Positions 1-9,353 of a stretch of DNA of 64,000 nucleotides are shown here, piece after piece (the first letter of the stretch is position 1; the number at the start of each line of letters is the position of its first letter). The position numbers were made by a program, and so were the translations under genes. This DNA comes from Dechloromonas sp. Dech2017 (GTDB lineage Bacteria; Pseudomonadota; Gammaproteobacteria; Burkholderiales; Rhodocyclaceae), in the NCBI GenBank assembly GCA_009469585.1, contig SSXW01000010.1, positions 51,559 through 115,558 on the forward strand. The letters run 5' to 3'. The notes below the pieces were generated by a model. It made no database searches and was not told the origin of the DNA. It saw only the letters and a list, made by a program, of their open reading frames with translations.

Positions 1-269
1 GTCGCTTCGATGTTGCCGTTCTTGAAGATCATCAGGGTCGGAATGCCGCGGATGCCGTACTTGGCAGGCGTCGCCTGGTTGTCGTCGATATTGACCTTGG
101 TCACTTTCAGTTTGCCGGCATACTCGGCCGCCACTTCGTCCAGGATGGGGGCGATCATCTTGCAGGGACCGCACCATTCAGCCCAGTAGTCGACCAGAAC
201 CGGTTGCTGCGATTGCAGCACTTCGGCTTCGAAGGTGTCGTCGGTGACGTAATGGATATGCTCGCTCAT
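1..269 (-). CDS. trxA: Thioredoxin (3' part cut off by window edge)
   Basis: Thioredoxin reduces protein disulfides in the cytoplasm. The first 89 residues are present, starting [11 protein letters not shown], with the active-site motif WCGPC at about residues 32-36 and the fold motif around RGIPTLMIF near the cut. The last ~20 residues lie outside the window. The start codon at 267-269 has a purine-rich stretch upstream on the minus strand. Family membership is certain from the active site and its context; which thioredoxin paralogue it is cannot be judged. Confidence 0.95.
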   Translation of the reverse strand, partial: MSEHIHYVTDDTFEAEVLQSQQPVLVDYWAEWCGPCKMIAPILDEVAAEYAGKLKVTKVNIDDNQATPAKYGIRGIPTLMIFKNGNIEA

Positions 270-364
270 GGTTTCCTCATGGGAAGGGTGTATCGGGGAA
301 GTCGCACCGTTTGGGCGACAGGATTGGACGTGATGCTAGCGAAAAAAGCCGGCCTAGGGAAGCA

Positions 365-967
365 TCAGTGGTCGGGCTTGAGCAGATTAGTCAGTTCAAC
401 CGCCGTCTTGACCTGCATTTTTTCGAACAGGTTGGCCCGGTGTACTTCGACCGTGCGCATGCTGATATTCAACTCGTCGGCGATGACCTTGTTGTATTTG
501 CCGGCGAGCACCAGTTCCATGATCTGGCGTTCGCGGGTGGTCAATTTGGAAATCAGCGATTTTACCGAGTCGACCGTAGCGTTCGCTGCCCTTTGCCGGG
601 CGTCGTGGGCCAGCGCCTCCTCGATGCGGGTGGCCAGCTGGTTGTCATTAAGGGGTTTCTCGAAGAAGTCGAAGGCGCCTTTTTTCAGCGTGGCGACGGC
701 TAGCGGCACGTCGCCGTGACCGGTCAGGAAAATGACCGGCAGCGTCGAGCCTGACTGGACCAGGCGGTCGAAGCAATCCAGCCCGCTCATGCCCGACATG
801 CGCATGTCGAGGACGACGCAGCCGCTGGTTTCCGGGGTCCATGCCGCCAGGAAGCTTTCTGCCGAGTCGTAGCAGGCGCAGGGCAGGCCGCGTGACTGAA
901 GCAGCCAGGCCAGGGCGTCGCGGATGGCCTCGTCGTCGTCGACCAGGTGGGCTTGGGGCGTGTTCAT
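365..967 (-). CDS. dctR: FixJ/DctR-family response regulator of the C4-dicarboxylate system
   Basis: Two-domain regulator of 200 aa. An N-terminal receiver (about 1-118) has phospho-acceptor Asp54 in VVLDMRMSG and Lys in FFEKPLN. A C-terminal LuxR-type helix-turn-helix (about 135-195) contains LTTRERQIMELV. It overlaps the upstream kinase gene by four bases (ATGA), so the two are translationally coupled. The pair is divergent from dctPQM, the usual arrangement for DctS-DctR control of a TRAP transporter. The inferred role is activation of dctPQM when C4-dicarboxylates are sensed. The family is sure; the ligand is inferred from neighbours. Confidence 0.9.
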   Translation of the reverse strand: MNTPQAHLVDDDEAIRDALAWLLQSRGLPCACYDSAESFLAAWTPETSGCVVLDMRMSGMSGLDCFDRLVQSGSTLPVIFLTGHGDVPLAVATLKKGAFDFFEKPLNDNQLATRIEEALAHDARQRAANATVDSVKSLISKLTTRERQIMELVLAGKYNKVIADELNISMRTVEVHRANLFEKMQVKTAVELTNLLKPDH

Positions 968-2964
968 GTGGCCTCCAGGGAGAGGGTGAAGACGAAGCGT
1001 GTGCCGCTGCCGGAGGTCGAGTCCTCGTTGTCCTCGACCCAGAGTTGTCCGCGATGGAACTCGACGATGGAGCGGCAGATCGACAGCCCGATTCCCATGC
1101 CTTCCGGCTTGGTGGTGAAAAAGGCGGTGAACAGCTTGTCGCGCATTTCCGGTGCGATGCCGCAGCCCTGGTCGCTGACACTGATGCGCAGTTCGTGGGC
1201 CTCGCGGCTGACCGCTATGCGCAGCAGGCGGTCGGCCTTGCTTGTGCCGGCCATGGCTTCCATGCCGTTGCGGATCAGGTTGAGGATGACTTGTTCGAGC
1301 ATCAGGCGGTCGGCCGGAATGGCAGGTAGCGGCGGGATGTCGCACTCGATGCGCACGCCCTCCTTGCGGGCTGCCGCCTCGACGAAACCGAGGCAGTCGT
1401 CGACGACGTCGGCCAACTGGCAAGGGGCCCGCTTGGGTTCGCTCTTGCGGACGAAATCGTGAACACGGCGGATGATCTTGCCGGCGCGCTGGGCCTGGGT
1501 GCTGATTTTTTCCAGGGCCGGGCGGATGTCCTGAGGCTGGCACCCGGGGCGCTGCAGCAGGTTGAGGCAGCCGGTGTTGTAACTGGCGATGGCGGCCAGC
1601 GGCTGGTTCAGTTCGTGGGCCAGGGTCGAGGCCATTTCGCCCATGGTCACCAGGCGCGAGGTGAATTGCAGTTGTTCCTGCTGCTGCCGGGCCAGTTCCT
1701 GGACGCGCTTTCTTTCGGTGATGTCGAGGATGGAGGCCATCCAGCCGGTGTGCTGGCCCTTGCCGTCGATCAGCTTGGCTTCGTAGACCAGCGCCTGGAA
1801 GCGTTCGCCGTTCTTGCGCATGAAGGTGATCTCGAAGCCGTCCGGCGGCGCTTCGCCGGCCAGTACCGTTTGCAGCAGGTTGTAACTCTCTTCGATCTGC
1901 TCCGGCGCCCAGTAAGGCATGGGCGGGGTGGCGCCGACCAGTTCTTCGCTGGAAAAACCGGTCATCTGACAGAAGGCGTTATTGACGTAGATGGCCTTGC
2001 CGGTCAGGTCGCGGGCGCGCATGCCGACGGTCAGCGAATCTTCCATGGCGGTCCGGAAGGCGTGTTCGGCCCGCAAGGCCTCTTCGGCTTCCGAGCGCTT
2101 GCGCATCAGGTCCCGGACCAGCCAGAGGCTCCAGAACACGCCGCCGGCCAGCACGACGATGGCCGCGGTGAGCAGTCGCTGCAGCGCGTTGCCCGGCGTC
2201 TTGTAGCTGACCACCTGCAGCTTGAGGCCGTAGCCCGGCGGGTCGAAGGGGATTTCGTAGCTCTGGTTGCCGCTGCCCTCGATGTTGCTTTTGCTGGCGT
2301 AGAGGAGGTCGTTTTCATCGGTGATGATGACCCGGTATTTCTCGGCGAACCACCAGGGGACGAGGTTGCCGAGCAGCCCGTCGAGCGGGTAGAGCGCCAC
2401 CAGCATGCCAGTCATCTGGCGCTCGGAGAAGATCGGCACGAGGACTTCGACCTGGGCGCCGTTGCCTTCGAGAAAGAAGGGCTCGCTGTAGGTCCGCTTG
2501 CCGAGGCGGCGGGCGATGTCGAAGGCTTTTTCGGTAACCGGGGGGCCGAAGGCGTCTAGCCCGCTATCGGGCGGGGTCAGCGTCGGCAAGGCGTCGATGA
2601 CGTTTCGCCGGGCGTCGAACCAGAGAATCTGGGCGATTTCCGGGTTGTTCTTCAGCATGTGGGCGGCGCGCAGATTGAACAGCTTGCGGGGCTCGGCGAG
2701 GCTGCTCATGTCCACCGCCAGTTGTTGCAACTGTTCCTCGTTGCCGTTGAGATGAAAGCGCAGGTTTTGCTCCAGCCACAGCACATCCTTGATCAGGGCT
2801 TCGCGTTCTTCGGCGCTTTCGTTGTAATGGAGCAGCCAGAGCAGCGACAGCAAGGCCGCCAGCAGCAACAGCAAGGCCAGCTTGGGCAGCGCGAGCACCC
2901 AGCCGATACGCTGGGTGCTGTTGAAGTCGGTTTGGCGGATCGTGTCCATTTTCGGATGGTACAT
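964..2964 (-). CDS. dctS: DctS-like membrane sensor histidine kinase
   Basis: Sensor kinase of about 666 aa. It has an N-terminal membrane segment (about residues 24-46), a long periplasmic sensor region, a second membrane segment (about 266-290) and a cytoplasmic PAS domain. A HisKA domain follows with the H-box AHELNQPLAAI, then an HATPase domain with N-box ILNLIRNGMEAM and G-box DQGCGIAP. This is the NtrB/DctB/DctS architecture. The start is uncertain: an in-frame GTG lies at 3021 and further ATGs at 2964 and 2949, none with a good ribosome binding site. The later starts avoid running into the dctP promoter region. It precedes dctR in one operon and is divergent from dctP. Confidence 0.87.
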   Translation of the reverse strand: MYHPKMDTIRQTDFNSTQRIGWVLALPKLALLLLLAALLSLLWLLHYNESAEEREALIKDVLWLEQNLRFHLNGNEEQLQQLAVDMSSLAEPRKLFNLRAAHMLKNNPEIAQILWFDARRNVIDALPTLTPPDSGLDAFGPPVTEKAFDIARRLGKRTYSEPFFLEGNGAQVEVLVPIFSERQMTGMLVALYPLDGLLGNLVPWWFAEKYRVIITDENDLLYASKSNIEGSGNQSYEIPFDPPGYGLKLQVVSYKTPGNALQRLLTAAIVVLAGGVFWSLWLVRDLMRKRSEAEEALRAEHAFRTAMEDSLTVGMRARDLTGKAIYVNNAFCQMTGFSSEELVGATPPMPYWAPEQIEESYNLLQTVLAGEAPPDGFEITFMRKNGERFQALVYEAKLIDGKGQHTGWMASILDITERKRVQELARQQQEQLQFTSRLVTMGEMASTLAHELNQPLAAIASYNTGCLNLLQRPGCQPQDIRPALEKISTQAQRAGKIIRRVHDFVRKSEPKRAPCQLADVVDDCLGFVEAAARKEGVRIECDIPPLPAIPADRLMLEQVILNLIRNGMEAMAGTSKADRLLRIAVSREAHELRISVSDQGCGIAPEMRDKLFTAFFTTKPEGMGIGLSICRSIVEFHRGQLWVEDNEDSTSGSGTRFVFTLSLEAT

Positions 2965-3103
2965 CACAGCGCCGCCGGGCATTGTGGCCGCCGGGATGGC
3001 TGCCGGTATGTGGAAATCCACAATAGCTGTCGATTGCTACTTTCGTAATAATTTCACTCAGTCGCAATTGATTCTGTGCGGCCTAACTTCTGGAGGAGAA
3101 ACA

Positions 3104-4108
3104 ATGAAATTTTCCAAGCTACTCGTCGCGATGTTTGCCGGTGCCATCTCCTTTGGCGCTTTTGCTGATCAGCCCATCGTCATCAAGTTCAGCCACGTCG
3201 TCGCCCAGGATACCCCCAAGGGCCTGGCCGCCAATCATTTCGCCAAACGGGCCGACGAGCTGACCAAGGGCAAGGTCAAGGTCGAGGTGTATGCCAATTC
3301 GACGCTCTACAAGGACAAGGAAGAAATGGAAGCCCTGCAGCTGGGCGCTGTCCAGATGCTGGCCCCGTCGCTGGCCAAGTTCGGCCCGCTCGGCGTCAAG
3401 GAGTTTGAAGTCTTCGACCTGCCGTATATCTTCGACGACTACAACGAGTTGCACAAGGTCACCCAAGGCCCCGTCGGCCAGCAACTCCTGGCCAAGCTGG
3501 AGCCCAAGGGTATTCGCGGTCTGAGCTACTGGGACAACGGTTTCAAGTCCTTCTCGCTGAATGCGCCGATCAAGACGCCGGCCGACCTGAAGGGCAAGAA
3601 GTTGCGCATCCAGTCCTCCAAGGTGCTTGAGGAGGAAATTCGCGCCCTGGGCGGCCTGCCGCAGGTAATGGCCTTCTCCGAGGTCTACCAGGCGCTGCAG
3701 ACGGGCGTCGTCGATGGCACGGAAAACCCGATTTCCAACCTCTACACGCAGAAGATGCACGAAGTTCAGAAGCATCTGACGATGACCGAGCACGGCTATC
3801 TCGGCTACGCCGTCATCGTTAACAAGAAGTTCTGGGATGGCCTGCCGGCCGACATCCGCGGTCAACTGGAAACGGCGATGAAAGAGTCGACCGTCTATGC
3901 CAACAAGATCGCCAAGGAACAGAACGACAAGGATCTCGATGCGGTGAAGAAGAGCGGCAAGACCGAAGTCTATGTGCCGACCAAGGAAGAGCGCCTGGCG
4001 TTCAAGAAGGCCCTGGTTCCGGTGCACAAGAAGATGGAGTCGCGCATCGGCAGCGAAATCATCCAGAGCCTCTATAAGGAAACCGGTTTCAATCCGGGCG
4101 CCCTGTAA
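3104..4108 (+). CDS. dctP: TRAP transporter periplasmic C4-dicarboxylate-binding protein DctP
   Basis: Periplasmic solute receptor of 334 aa with a signal peptide (about 1-20, cleavage after AFA) and the DctP signatures IKFSHVVAQDTPKG and TLYKDKEEMEALQLGAVQML. It delivers succinate/malate/fumarate-type acids to DctQM. The ATG at 3104 follows a very strong Shine-Dalgarno sequence (tggaggaga). An in-frame upstream extension is rejected because it would precede the signal peptide. It is the first gene of dctPQM and is followed by a hairpin that may limit read-through. A second, similar receptor lies at 61024-62022. Confidence 0.95.
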   Translation: MKFSKLLVAMFAGAISFGAFADQPIVIKFSHVVAQDTPKGLAANHFAKRADELTKGKVKVEVYANSTLYKDKEEMEALQLGAVQMLAPSLAKFGPLGVKEFEVFDLPYIFDDYNELHKVTQGPVGQQLLAKLEPKGIRGLSYWDNGFKSFSLNAPIKTPADLKGKKLRIQSSKVLEEEIRALGGLPQVMAFSEVYQALQTGVVDGTENPISNLYTQKMHEVQKHLTMTEHGYLGYAVIVNKKFWDGLPADIRGQLETAMKESTVYANKIAKEQNDKDLDAVKKSGKTEVYVPTKEERLAFKKALVPVHKKMESRIGSEIIQSLYKETGFNPGAL

Positions 4109-4127
4109 GTCCTGAGCAATAACAATA

Positions 4128-4147
4128 TCGGGGGCTTCGGCCCCCGA
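4128..4147 (+). terminator. Intercistronic UUCG hairpin between dctP and dctQ
   Basis: TCGGGGGC and GCCCCCGA form a perfect 8-bp stem closed by a UUCG tetraloop, 19 bp after the dctP stop and 19 bp before dctQ. There is no U-run. It is therefore more likely an mRNA-stabilising or partial-termination element that keeps receptor expression above the membrane subunits, as is common for binding-protein operons. Confidence 0.7.
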
Positions 4148-4166
4148 GTTACACCGGGGAACATCC

Positions 4167-4880
4167 ATGATCAATAAAGCGCTCAATCACCTCGAAGAGT
4201 TGCTGGTCACTTTTCTGATGGGGGCGGCCACGCTGATTATCTTCGTGGCGGTCGCTCACCGATATTTGGCCGGGGTTGAAATTCCCGGTCTGCAGGACTG
4301 GCTGCTGTCGCTCAACTTCAGTTGGGCGCAGGAACTGTGCATCATCATGTTCGTCTGGATGGCCAAGTTCGGCGCCGCCTATGGCGTGCGTACCGGCATC
4401 CACGTCGGCGTCGATGTGCTGATCAATCGCCTCAATGACGGCATGCGCGGCAAATTCATTATCTTCGGCTTGCTGGCCGGGGCGACCTTTACTGGCATCG
4501 TGGCCACCCTGGGGGCTACTTTCGTCTGGGAAAACGGCGCGCACTACGCCATTTTCAAGTTTTTCGGGCTGGATACCGGCGACAACTTCGAGGGGCCGAT
4601 CACGCCTGACCTCGAGTGGCCGACCTGGGTGGTCTACAGCGCCATCCCGCTCGGTTCATCGCTGATGTGCTTCCGCTTCCTGCAGGTCGCCTGGAGTTTC
4701 ATCAAGACCGGCGAATTGCCCCATCATGACCACGGCCATGTCGACGGCCTCGAAGAAGAGACGCCGCCGGTCGATCTCAACACCTATGGCATGGACGACA
4801 ACCTGCACATGCATGACCTGAAGCACAAGATGCTGGGCGAAGGTCGCGACGACAACAAGAAGCAAGGAGACCAGCAATGA
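4167..4880 (+). CDS. dctQ: TRAP transporter small permease subunit DctQ
   Basis: Small membrane subunit of the TRAP transporter with four hydrophobic segments, including the family-typical region SWAQELCIIMFVWMAKFGAA. At 237 aa it is longer than a usual DctQ because of a hydrophilic tail (about residues 183-237) rich in His, Asp and Glu, including HHDHGHVDG and HMHDLKH. It starts at ATG 4167 behind a gggga motif and overlaps dctM by four bases. The protein pairs with DctM in the inner membrane. The role of the His/acidic tail is unknown. Confidence 0.92.
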   Translation: MINKALNHLEELLVTFLMGAATLIIFVAVAHRYLAGVEIPGLQDWLLSLNFSWAQELCIIMFVWMAKFGAAYGVRTGIHVGVDVLINRLNDGMRGKFIIFGLLAGATFTGIVATLGATFVWENGAHYAIFKFFGLDTGDNFEGPITPDLEWPTWVVYSAIPLGSSLMCFRFLQVAWSFIKTGELPHHDHGHVDGLEEETPPVDLNTYGMDDNLHMHDLKHKMLGEGRDDNKKQGDQQ

Positions 4881-6160
4881 ATGCCTTGGTGATTTTCGGC
4901 CTGCTGGCCATCCTCATGCTGACCGGCATGCCGATCTCGATTTCGCTCGGCCTGACCGTCCTCACCTTCCTGTTCACCATGACCCAGGTGCCGCTCGAAT
5001 CGGTGGCGCTCAAGCTATTCACCGGTATCGAGAAATTCGAGATCATGGCCATTCCGTTCTTCATCCTGGCCGGTAACTTCCTGACCCACGGCGGGGTGGC
5101 GAAACGCATGATCAATTTCGCCTCGTCCATGGTCGGCCACTGGTACGGCGGTCTTGGTCTGGCCGGCGTCGTAGCCTGCGCGCTGTTCGCCGCGGTTTCC
5201 GGCTCCAGCCCGGCGACGGTGGTGGCGATCGGTTCCATCCTGCTGCCGGCCATGGTCAAGGCCGGTTTTCCGAACCGTTTCGGGGCCGGGGTGATTTCGA
5301 CCTCGGGGGCGCTCGGCATCCTGATCCCGCCGTCCATCGTCATGGTGATGTACTCGGTGGCGACCAATACCTCGGTCGGCGCCCTGTTCATGGCCGGCGT
5401 CATCCCGGGTATCGCGCTGGCCGCGGTGCTTGGCGGCGTCACCTGGTACCGCGCCAAGAAGTTCGACTATCCGCGCCAGCCCAAGGCATCGTGGGGCGAA
5501 CGCTGGGCGTCCTTCCGCGCTTCGGTGTGGGGCCTGCTGCTCATCGTCGTGGTCATGGGCGGGATCTATTCCGGCATGTTCACGCCGACCGAGGCGGCTG
5601 CCATGTCCGCGGTCTATGCCTTCATCGTCGCCGTCTTCATCTACAAGGACCTCGGTCTGAAGGATGTGCCGCGGGTGCTGCTCAACTCGGCCAACATGTC
5701 GGCGATGCTGCTCTACATCATCACCAACGCCGTGCTCTTCTCGTTCATCATGACCAACGAGAACATCCCGCAGGCGCTGGCCGACTGGATGCTGGGCAAT
5801 GGCCTGGGCATGATCACCTTCCTGCTGGCGGTCAATGTGATCCTGCTGCTGGCCGGCAATTTCATGGAGCCCTCGTCCATCGTCCTGATCTTTGCGCCCA
5901 TTCTGTTCCCGGTGGCCGTCCAGCTCGGCATCCATCCGGTGCACTTCGGCATCCTGATGGTGGTGAACATGGAAGTCGGCATGTGCCATCCGCCGGTCGG
6001 CCTCAACCTCTACGTGGCTTCCGGCATCACCAAGATGGGTATCACCGAGCTGACCGTCGCCGTCTGGCCGTGGCTGCTCTCCATGCTGGTCTTCCTCGGC
6101 GTGGTCACCTACTGGCCGGGCCTGTCGCTGTGGCTGCCACAGCAACTCGGCATGCTCTAA
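4877..6160 (+). CDS. dctM: TRAP transporter large permease subunit DctM
   Basis: Large membrane subunit (427 aa) that carries the Na+-coupled transport path. It is hydrophobic throughout, with family motifs such as GSSPATVVAIGSILLPAM and the Pro/Gly-rich GALGILIPPSIVMVMYS region. The ATGA overlap with dctQ indicates coupled translation. It is the last gene of the operon; a strong terminator follows within about 20 bp of the stop. Confidence 0.95.
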   Translation: MNALVIFGLLAILMLTGMPISISLGLTVLTFLFTMTQVPLESVALKLFTGIEKFEIMAIPFFILAGNFLTHGGVAKRMINFASSMVGHWYGGLGLAGVVACALFAAVSGSSPATVVAIGSILLPAMVKAGFPNRFGAGVISTSGALGILIPPSIVMVMYSVATNTSVGALFMAGVIPGIALAAVLGGVTWYRAKKFDYPRQPKASWGERWASFRASVWGLLLIVVVMGGIYSGMFTPTEAAAMSAVYAFIVAVFIYKDLGLKDVPRVLLNSANMSAMLLYIITNAVLFSFIMTNENIPQALADWMLGNGLGMITFLLAVNVILLLAGNFMEPSSIVLIFAPILFPVAVQLGIHPVHFGILMVVNMEVGMCHPPVGLNLYVASGITKMGITELTVAVWPWLLSMLVFLGVVTYWPGLSLWLPQQLGML

Positions 6161-6181
6161 GCACTGCCGGCTGTTTCGCGC

Positions 6182-6209
6182 AAAAGCCCCGGCCCCGGCC
6201 GGGGCTTTT
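6182..6209 (+). terminator. Rho-independent terminator of dctPQM
   Basis: A long inverted repeat, AAAAGCCCCGGC paired with GCCGGGGCTTTT, has flanking A and T runs just after the dctM stop codon. The A-run on the other side could let it act in both directions, but the downstream gene is also on the plus strand. Confidence 0.9.
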
Positions 6210-6263
6210 GCTTTGTCGAGCTGTGGCACAATCGCGGCTCATCCGCTGGATTCCGCCATTCCC

Positions 6264-6950
6264 ATGAAATTTGCCGCAGCCATTTTTGCTCTCATCGTTG
6301 TCGCCCTGATCGTTCCCTTTTTCATTCCGGGGGCCGGTCAGAAGGAGGGTGTCGACCCGAACGCCAATCTTCCGTGGCAGGTCGCCGTCGACGACCGGGG
6401 CGAGAGCACGGTGTTCGGTCTGACGCCGGGCACCAGCACGCTGGGTGACGTTCGTCGCCAATTTGGCGACGAACTGGAAGTGGCGATCGTCGCCGAACCG
6501 AACGAGGTCGGCCTTCTCGAGGGCTACTATGCGCAGGTCGCCCTCGGCTTCGTGCTGGCCAAGGTGATCGTCACGGTCGACGCCAAAAATGAGGCAATTT
6601 CCGAAATGCGCGAACGGGCCCTCAAGGCCAAGCACATGGACAGCACGACGCGCAAGATCACCCTGCACCCGGACGACCGGGCCGCCGCCGAAGGCTTGCC
6701 GATCAAGGCGATCAGCGTCATCCCGACGGTCAACCTGGACGAGGCCACCGTCATCCAGCGCTTCGGCCAGCCCGATGAGCGCCTGGTTGTCTCGGCCAGC
6801 CGGGTGCACCTGCTCTACCCCCGGCTGGGGCTGGACGTCATGGTCGACGCCGATGGCAAGGAATTGCTGCAATACGTCGCGCCACGCCAGTTCTCGCTGC
6901 TCAGCGAACCCTTGAAGGCGGGGGCGGGCGGCGGGGCTTCAGCTCAGTGA
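6264..6950 (+). CDS. Uncharacterised protein with N-terminal membrane anchor or signal
   Basis: Not recognised as a named family. The 228-aa product begins MKFAAAIFALIVVALIVPFF, a single hydrophobic segment (about 1-24) suggesting a membrane anchor or uncleaved signal. The rest is soluble, with two similar stretches (FGLTPGTSTLGDVRRQFG near residue 47 and VNLDEATVIQRFGQPDE near 158). These resemble SmpA/BamE-like modules in which a short motif sets a threshold for folding; that similarity is only an impression. It lies between dctPQM and ndk and has its own start at ATG 6264. Confidence 0.75.
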   Translation: MKFAAAIFALIVVALIVPFFIPGAGQKEGVDPNANLPWQVAVDDRGESTVFGLTPGTSTLGDVRRQFGDELEVAIVAEPNEVGLLEGYYAQVALGFVLAKVIVTVDAKNEAISEMRERALKAKHMDSTTRKITLHPDDRAAAEGLPIKAISVIPTVNLDEATVIQRFGQPDERLVVSASRVHLLYPRLGLDVMVDADGKELLQYVAPRQFSLLSEPLKAGAGGGASAQ

Positions 6951-7022
6951 AGCGGGCGCTTGGTCGCCGAATCTGCTAAAATCGCCCGTTTTTCAACTGA
7001 CTAGCTTTCCCGGAGCAAACCC

Positions 7023-7451
7023 ATGGCTATCGAACGCACCCTTTCCATCATCAAACCCGACGCCGTCGCCAAGAATGTCATCGGCAAGATCTACTCCCGT
7101 TTTGAAACCAACGGCCTGAAGATCGTCGCCTCCAAGATGGCCTGGCTGTCCGAGCAGGAAGCCGGCCAGTTCTACGCCGTGCACAAGGCCCGTCCCTTCT
7201 TCAAGGACCTGGTTTCCTTCATGACCTCCGGTCCGGTCATGATCCAGGTTCTCGAAGGCGAAAACGCCATCGCCAAGAATCGCGAGCTGATGGGCGCCAC
7301 CAACCCCAAGGAAGCCGCCGCCGGCACCATTCGCGCCGATTTCGCCGAGTCGATCGACGCCAATGCCGTGCACGGTTCTGATGCTGCCGAAACCGCTGCC
7401 GTGGAAGTCGCCTTCTTCTTCCCGGGCATGAACGTCTATTCCGGTCGTTAA
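7023..7451 (+). CDS. ndk: Nucleoside diphosphate kinase
   Basis: Transfers the gamma phosphate from ATP to other nucleoside diphosphates. The 142-aa product has the classical length and opening [12 protein letters not shown]. The catalytic phospho-histidine is His117 in NAVHGSD. It heads the conserved betaproteobacterial series ndk-rlmN-pilW-rodZ-ispG-hisS-bamB-der. A TAAAAT box at 6977-6982 is a possible -10 element; no clear -35 is seen. Confidence 0.98.
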   Translation: MAIERTLSIIKPDAVAKNVIGKIYSRFETNGLKIVASKMAWLSEQEAGQFYAVHKARPFFKDLVSFMTSGPVMIQVLEGENAIAKNRELMGATNPKEAAAGTIRADFAESIDANAVHGSDAAETAAVEVAFFFPGMNVYSGR

Positions 7452-7461
7452 TCAAAGCTGC

Positions 7462-8556
7462 ATGACCGTCAATCTGCTGGATTTCGATGGCGAAGGCCTG
7501 ACCGCCTGGTTTGCCGCGCAGGGCGAAAAGCCCTTCCGCGCCCGGCAGGTCCTGCGCTGGATCCATCGCTCCGGCGTGGCGGATTTCGATGCCATGACCG
7601 ACATCGCCAAGAGCCTTCGCGAGAAGCTCAAGGCGAAGGCGGTCGTGGCACCGCCCGCGGTCGTCTCCGATAAGCTGTCGGACGACGGCACGCGCAAGTT
7701 TCTGATCAACGTCGACAATGCCAACGCCGTCGAAACGGTGTTCATCCCCGAAGACGATCGCGGCACCCTGTGCGTGTCCACGCAGGCCGGCTGCGCGCTC
7801 GACTGCGCCTTCTGCTCGACCGGCAAGCAGGGCTTCAACCGCAACCTGACGGTGGCCGAGATCATCGGCCAGCTGTGGCAGGCCAACCATGCGCTGGGCG
7901 CCGTGCATGGCGACCAGCGGGTCATTTCCAACGTCGTGCTGATGGGCATGGGCGAACCGCTGGCCAATTTCGAGAATTCCGTCGCCGCCCTCAAGCTGAT
8001 GCTCGACGACAACGCCTACGGCCTGTCGCGCCGCCGCGTCACGGTGTCAACCTCGGGCCTGGTGCCGGTCATCGACCGCCTGCGCGAAGAATGCCCGGTG
8101 GCCCTGGCCGTTTCCCTGCACGCGCCGAACGATGCGCTGCGCGACGAACTCGTCCCGATCAACAAGAAATATCCGCTGCACGAGCTGATGGCCGCCTGCC
8201 GGCGTTATCTGGAAAAGGCGCCGCGCGACTTCATCACCTTCGAGTACGTCATGCTCGACGGCGTCAACGACAGCGACGCCCACGCCCGCCAACTACTGGC
8301 GCTGGTCCGCGATGTGCCGTGCAAGTTCAACCTGATTCCCTTCAATCCCTTCCCGGGGTCGCCCTTCCGGCGTTCGCCGGCCGAGCGGGTGCGGCGTTTT
8401 GCCGACATCCTGATGGGGGCCGGCATCGTCACCACGACGCGCAAGACGCGCGGCAACGACATCGACGCCGCCTGCGGCCAGCTGGCCGGGCAGGTGACCG
8501 ACAAGACCCGGCGCACGGCCGGGCGCGTGATTCCCCTGATGGAGGCAAGATCGTGA
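7462..8556 (+). CDS. rlmN: Dual-specificity 23S rRNA/tRNA adenine-C2 methyltransferase RlmN
   Basis: Radical-SAM enzyme that methylates A2503 of 23S rRNA and A37 of some tRNAs. The CX3CX2C cluster motif is at Cys111, Cys115 and Cys118 (CALDCAFC). The second catalytic Cys is near residue 341 in AACGQLAG, and the GMGEPL motif is intact. The 364-aa length is normal. The stop codon overlaps the GTG start of the next gene (GTGA). Confidence 0.97.
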   Translation: MTVNLLDFDGEGLTAWFAAQGEKPFRARQVLRWIHRSGVADFDAMTDIAKSLREKLKAKAVVAPPAVVSDKLSDDGTRKFLINVDNANAVETVFIPEDDRGTLCVSTQAGCALDCAFCSTGKQGFNRNLTVAEIIGQLWQANHALGAVHGDQRVISNVVLMGMGEPLANFENSVAALKLMLDDNAYGLSRRRVTVSTSGLVPVIDRLREECPVALAVSLHAPNDALRDELVPINKKYPLHELMAACRRYLEKAPRDFITFEYVMLDGVNDSDAHARQLLALVRDVPCKFNLIPFNPFPGSPFRRSPAERVRRFADILMGAGIVTTTRKTRGNDIDAACGQLAGQVTDKTRRTAGRVIPLMEARS

Positions 8557-9353
8557 GCGTGATTTCGCTGAGAGGCCGGGTCGCCGGTATCTTCCTGGGA
8601 CTTCTTTGCGCCATGGGGGCCCAGGCGCAATACGACTTCAATCCGTCCCAGACCTCCAAGTCGCAAGGGGCTTCCGACCAGCGGACACGGGCCAAGATCC
8701 ACACCGAGCTGGCAGCCTTGTATTTCCAGGCGGGCAACCCGGCGGTGGCCCTCGAGGAATTGCGTATCGCCCTGAGCGCCGATTCCAGCTACTACCAGGC
8801 CCTCGGCATCCGCGGTCTGGTGCATGCCTCCTTGCGCGAATACGCCAAGGCCGACGACGACTTTCGCCGGGCTCTCGACATGGCGCCCAACGACCCCGAA
8901 GTGAACAACAATTACGGCTGGTACCTTTGCGACACGGGCAAGGAGCGGCAATCGATCGCCTATTTCCTCAATGCCCTGAAGCATCCGCTCTACGAGACGC
9001 CCGACCGCGCCTACACCAATGCCGGGACCTGCGCCCTGAAGGCCGGCGATCTCGACGGGGCCCAGAATTATTTGCTGAAGGCCCTGAGCATGGCGCGTGA
9101 TCCGGCCATGCCGGCCCGCCTGCAACTGGCCAAACTGTTTTTCCAGCGTGGCAATTTCGACGAGTCGCGCGTATACCTGACCGAGGCCCTGCGCATGATG
9201 GAGCCGCCGACTGCCGATGCCCTGTGGCTCGGCCTCCGGCTGGAGCGCCGCCAGGGCAATCGCGATGCCGAGGCTGGCTATGCCTCGCAACTGCGCAGCC
9301 GCTACCCGGCCTCGGCGGAATATCAGGAATTCCTGAAAGGCAATTTTGAATGA
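8553..9353 (+). CDS. pilW: Type IV pilus biogenesis/stability protein PilW (PilF), TPR protein
   Basis: TPR protein needed for assembly or stability of the type IV pilus secretin. Translation most likely starts at GTG 8553, which overlaps the rlmN stop and sits behind ggaggcaag; longer upstream extensions would run through rlmN. The 266-aa product has a signal peptide (about 1-28, ending GAQAQ) and tandem TPRs, for example [21 protein letters not shown] and [20 protein letters not shown]. It has no visible lipobox Cys, unlike some homologues. Gene order (rlmN-pilW-rodZ) supports the call. Confidence 0.9.
   Translation: MSVISLRGRVAGIFLGLLCAMGAQAQYDFNPSQTSKSQGASDQRTRAKIHTELAALYFQAGNPAVALEELRIALSADSSYYQALGIRGLVHASLREYAKADDDFRRALDMAPNDPEVNNNYGWYLCDTGKERQSIAYFLNALKHPLYETPDRAYTNAGTCALKAGDLDGAQNYLLKALSMARDPAMPARLQLAKLFFQRGNFDESRVYLTEALRMMEPPTADALWLGLRLERRQGNRDAEAGYASQLRSRYPASAEYQEFLKGNFE

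Noticed and set aside
548..585. gattttaccgagtcgaccgtagc in dctR, resembling the repeat
   Set aside because: The GGCC/T-run part is absent and the coding context is a normal inter-domain linker; kept out of the repeat family.
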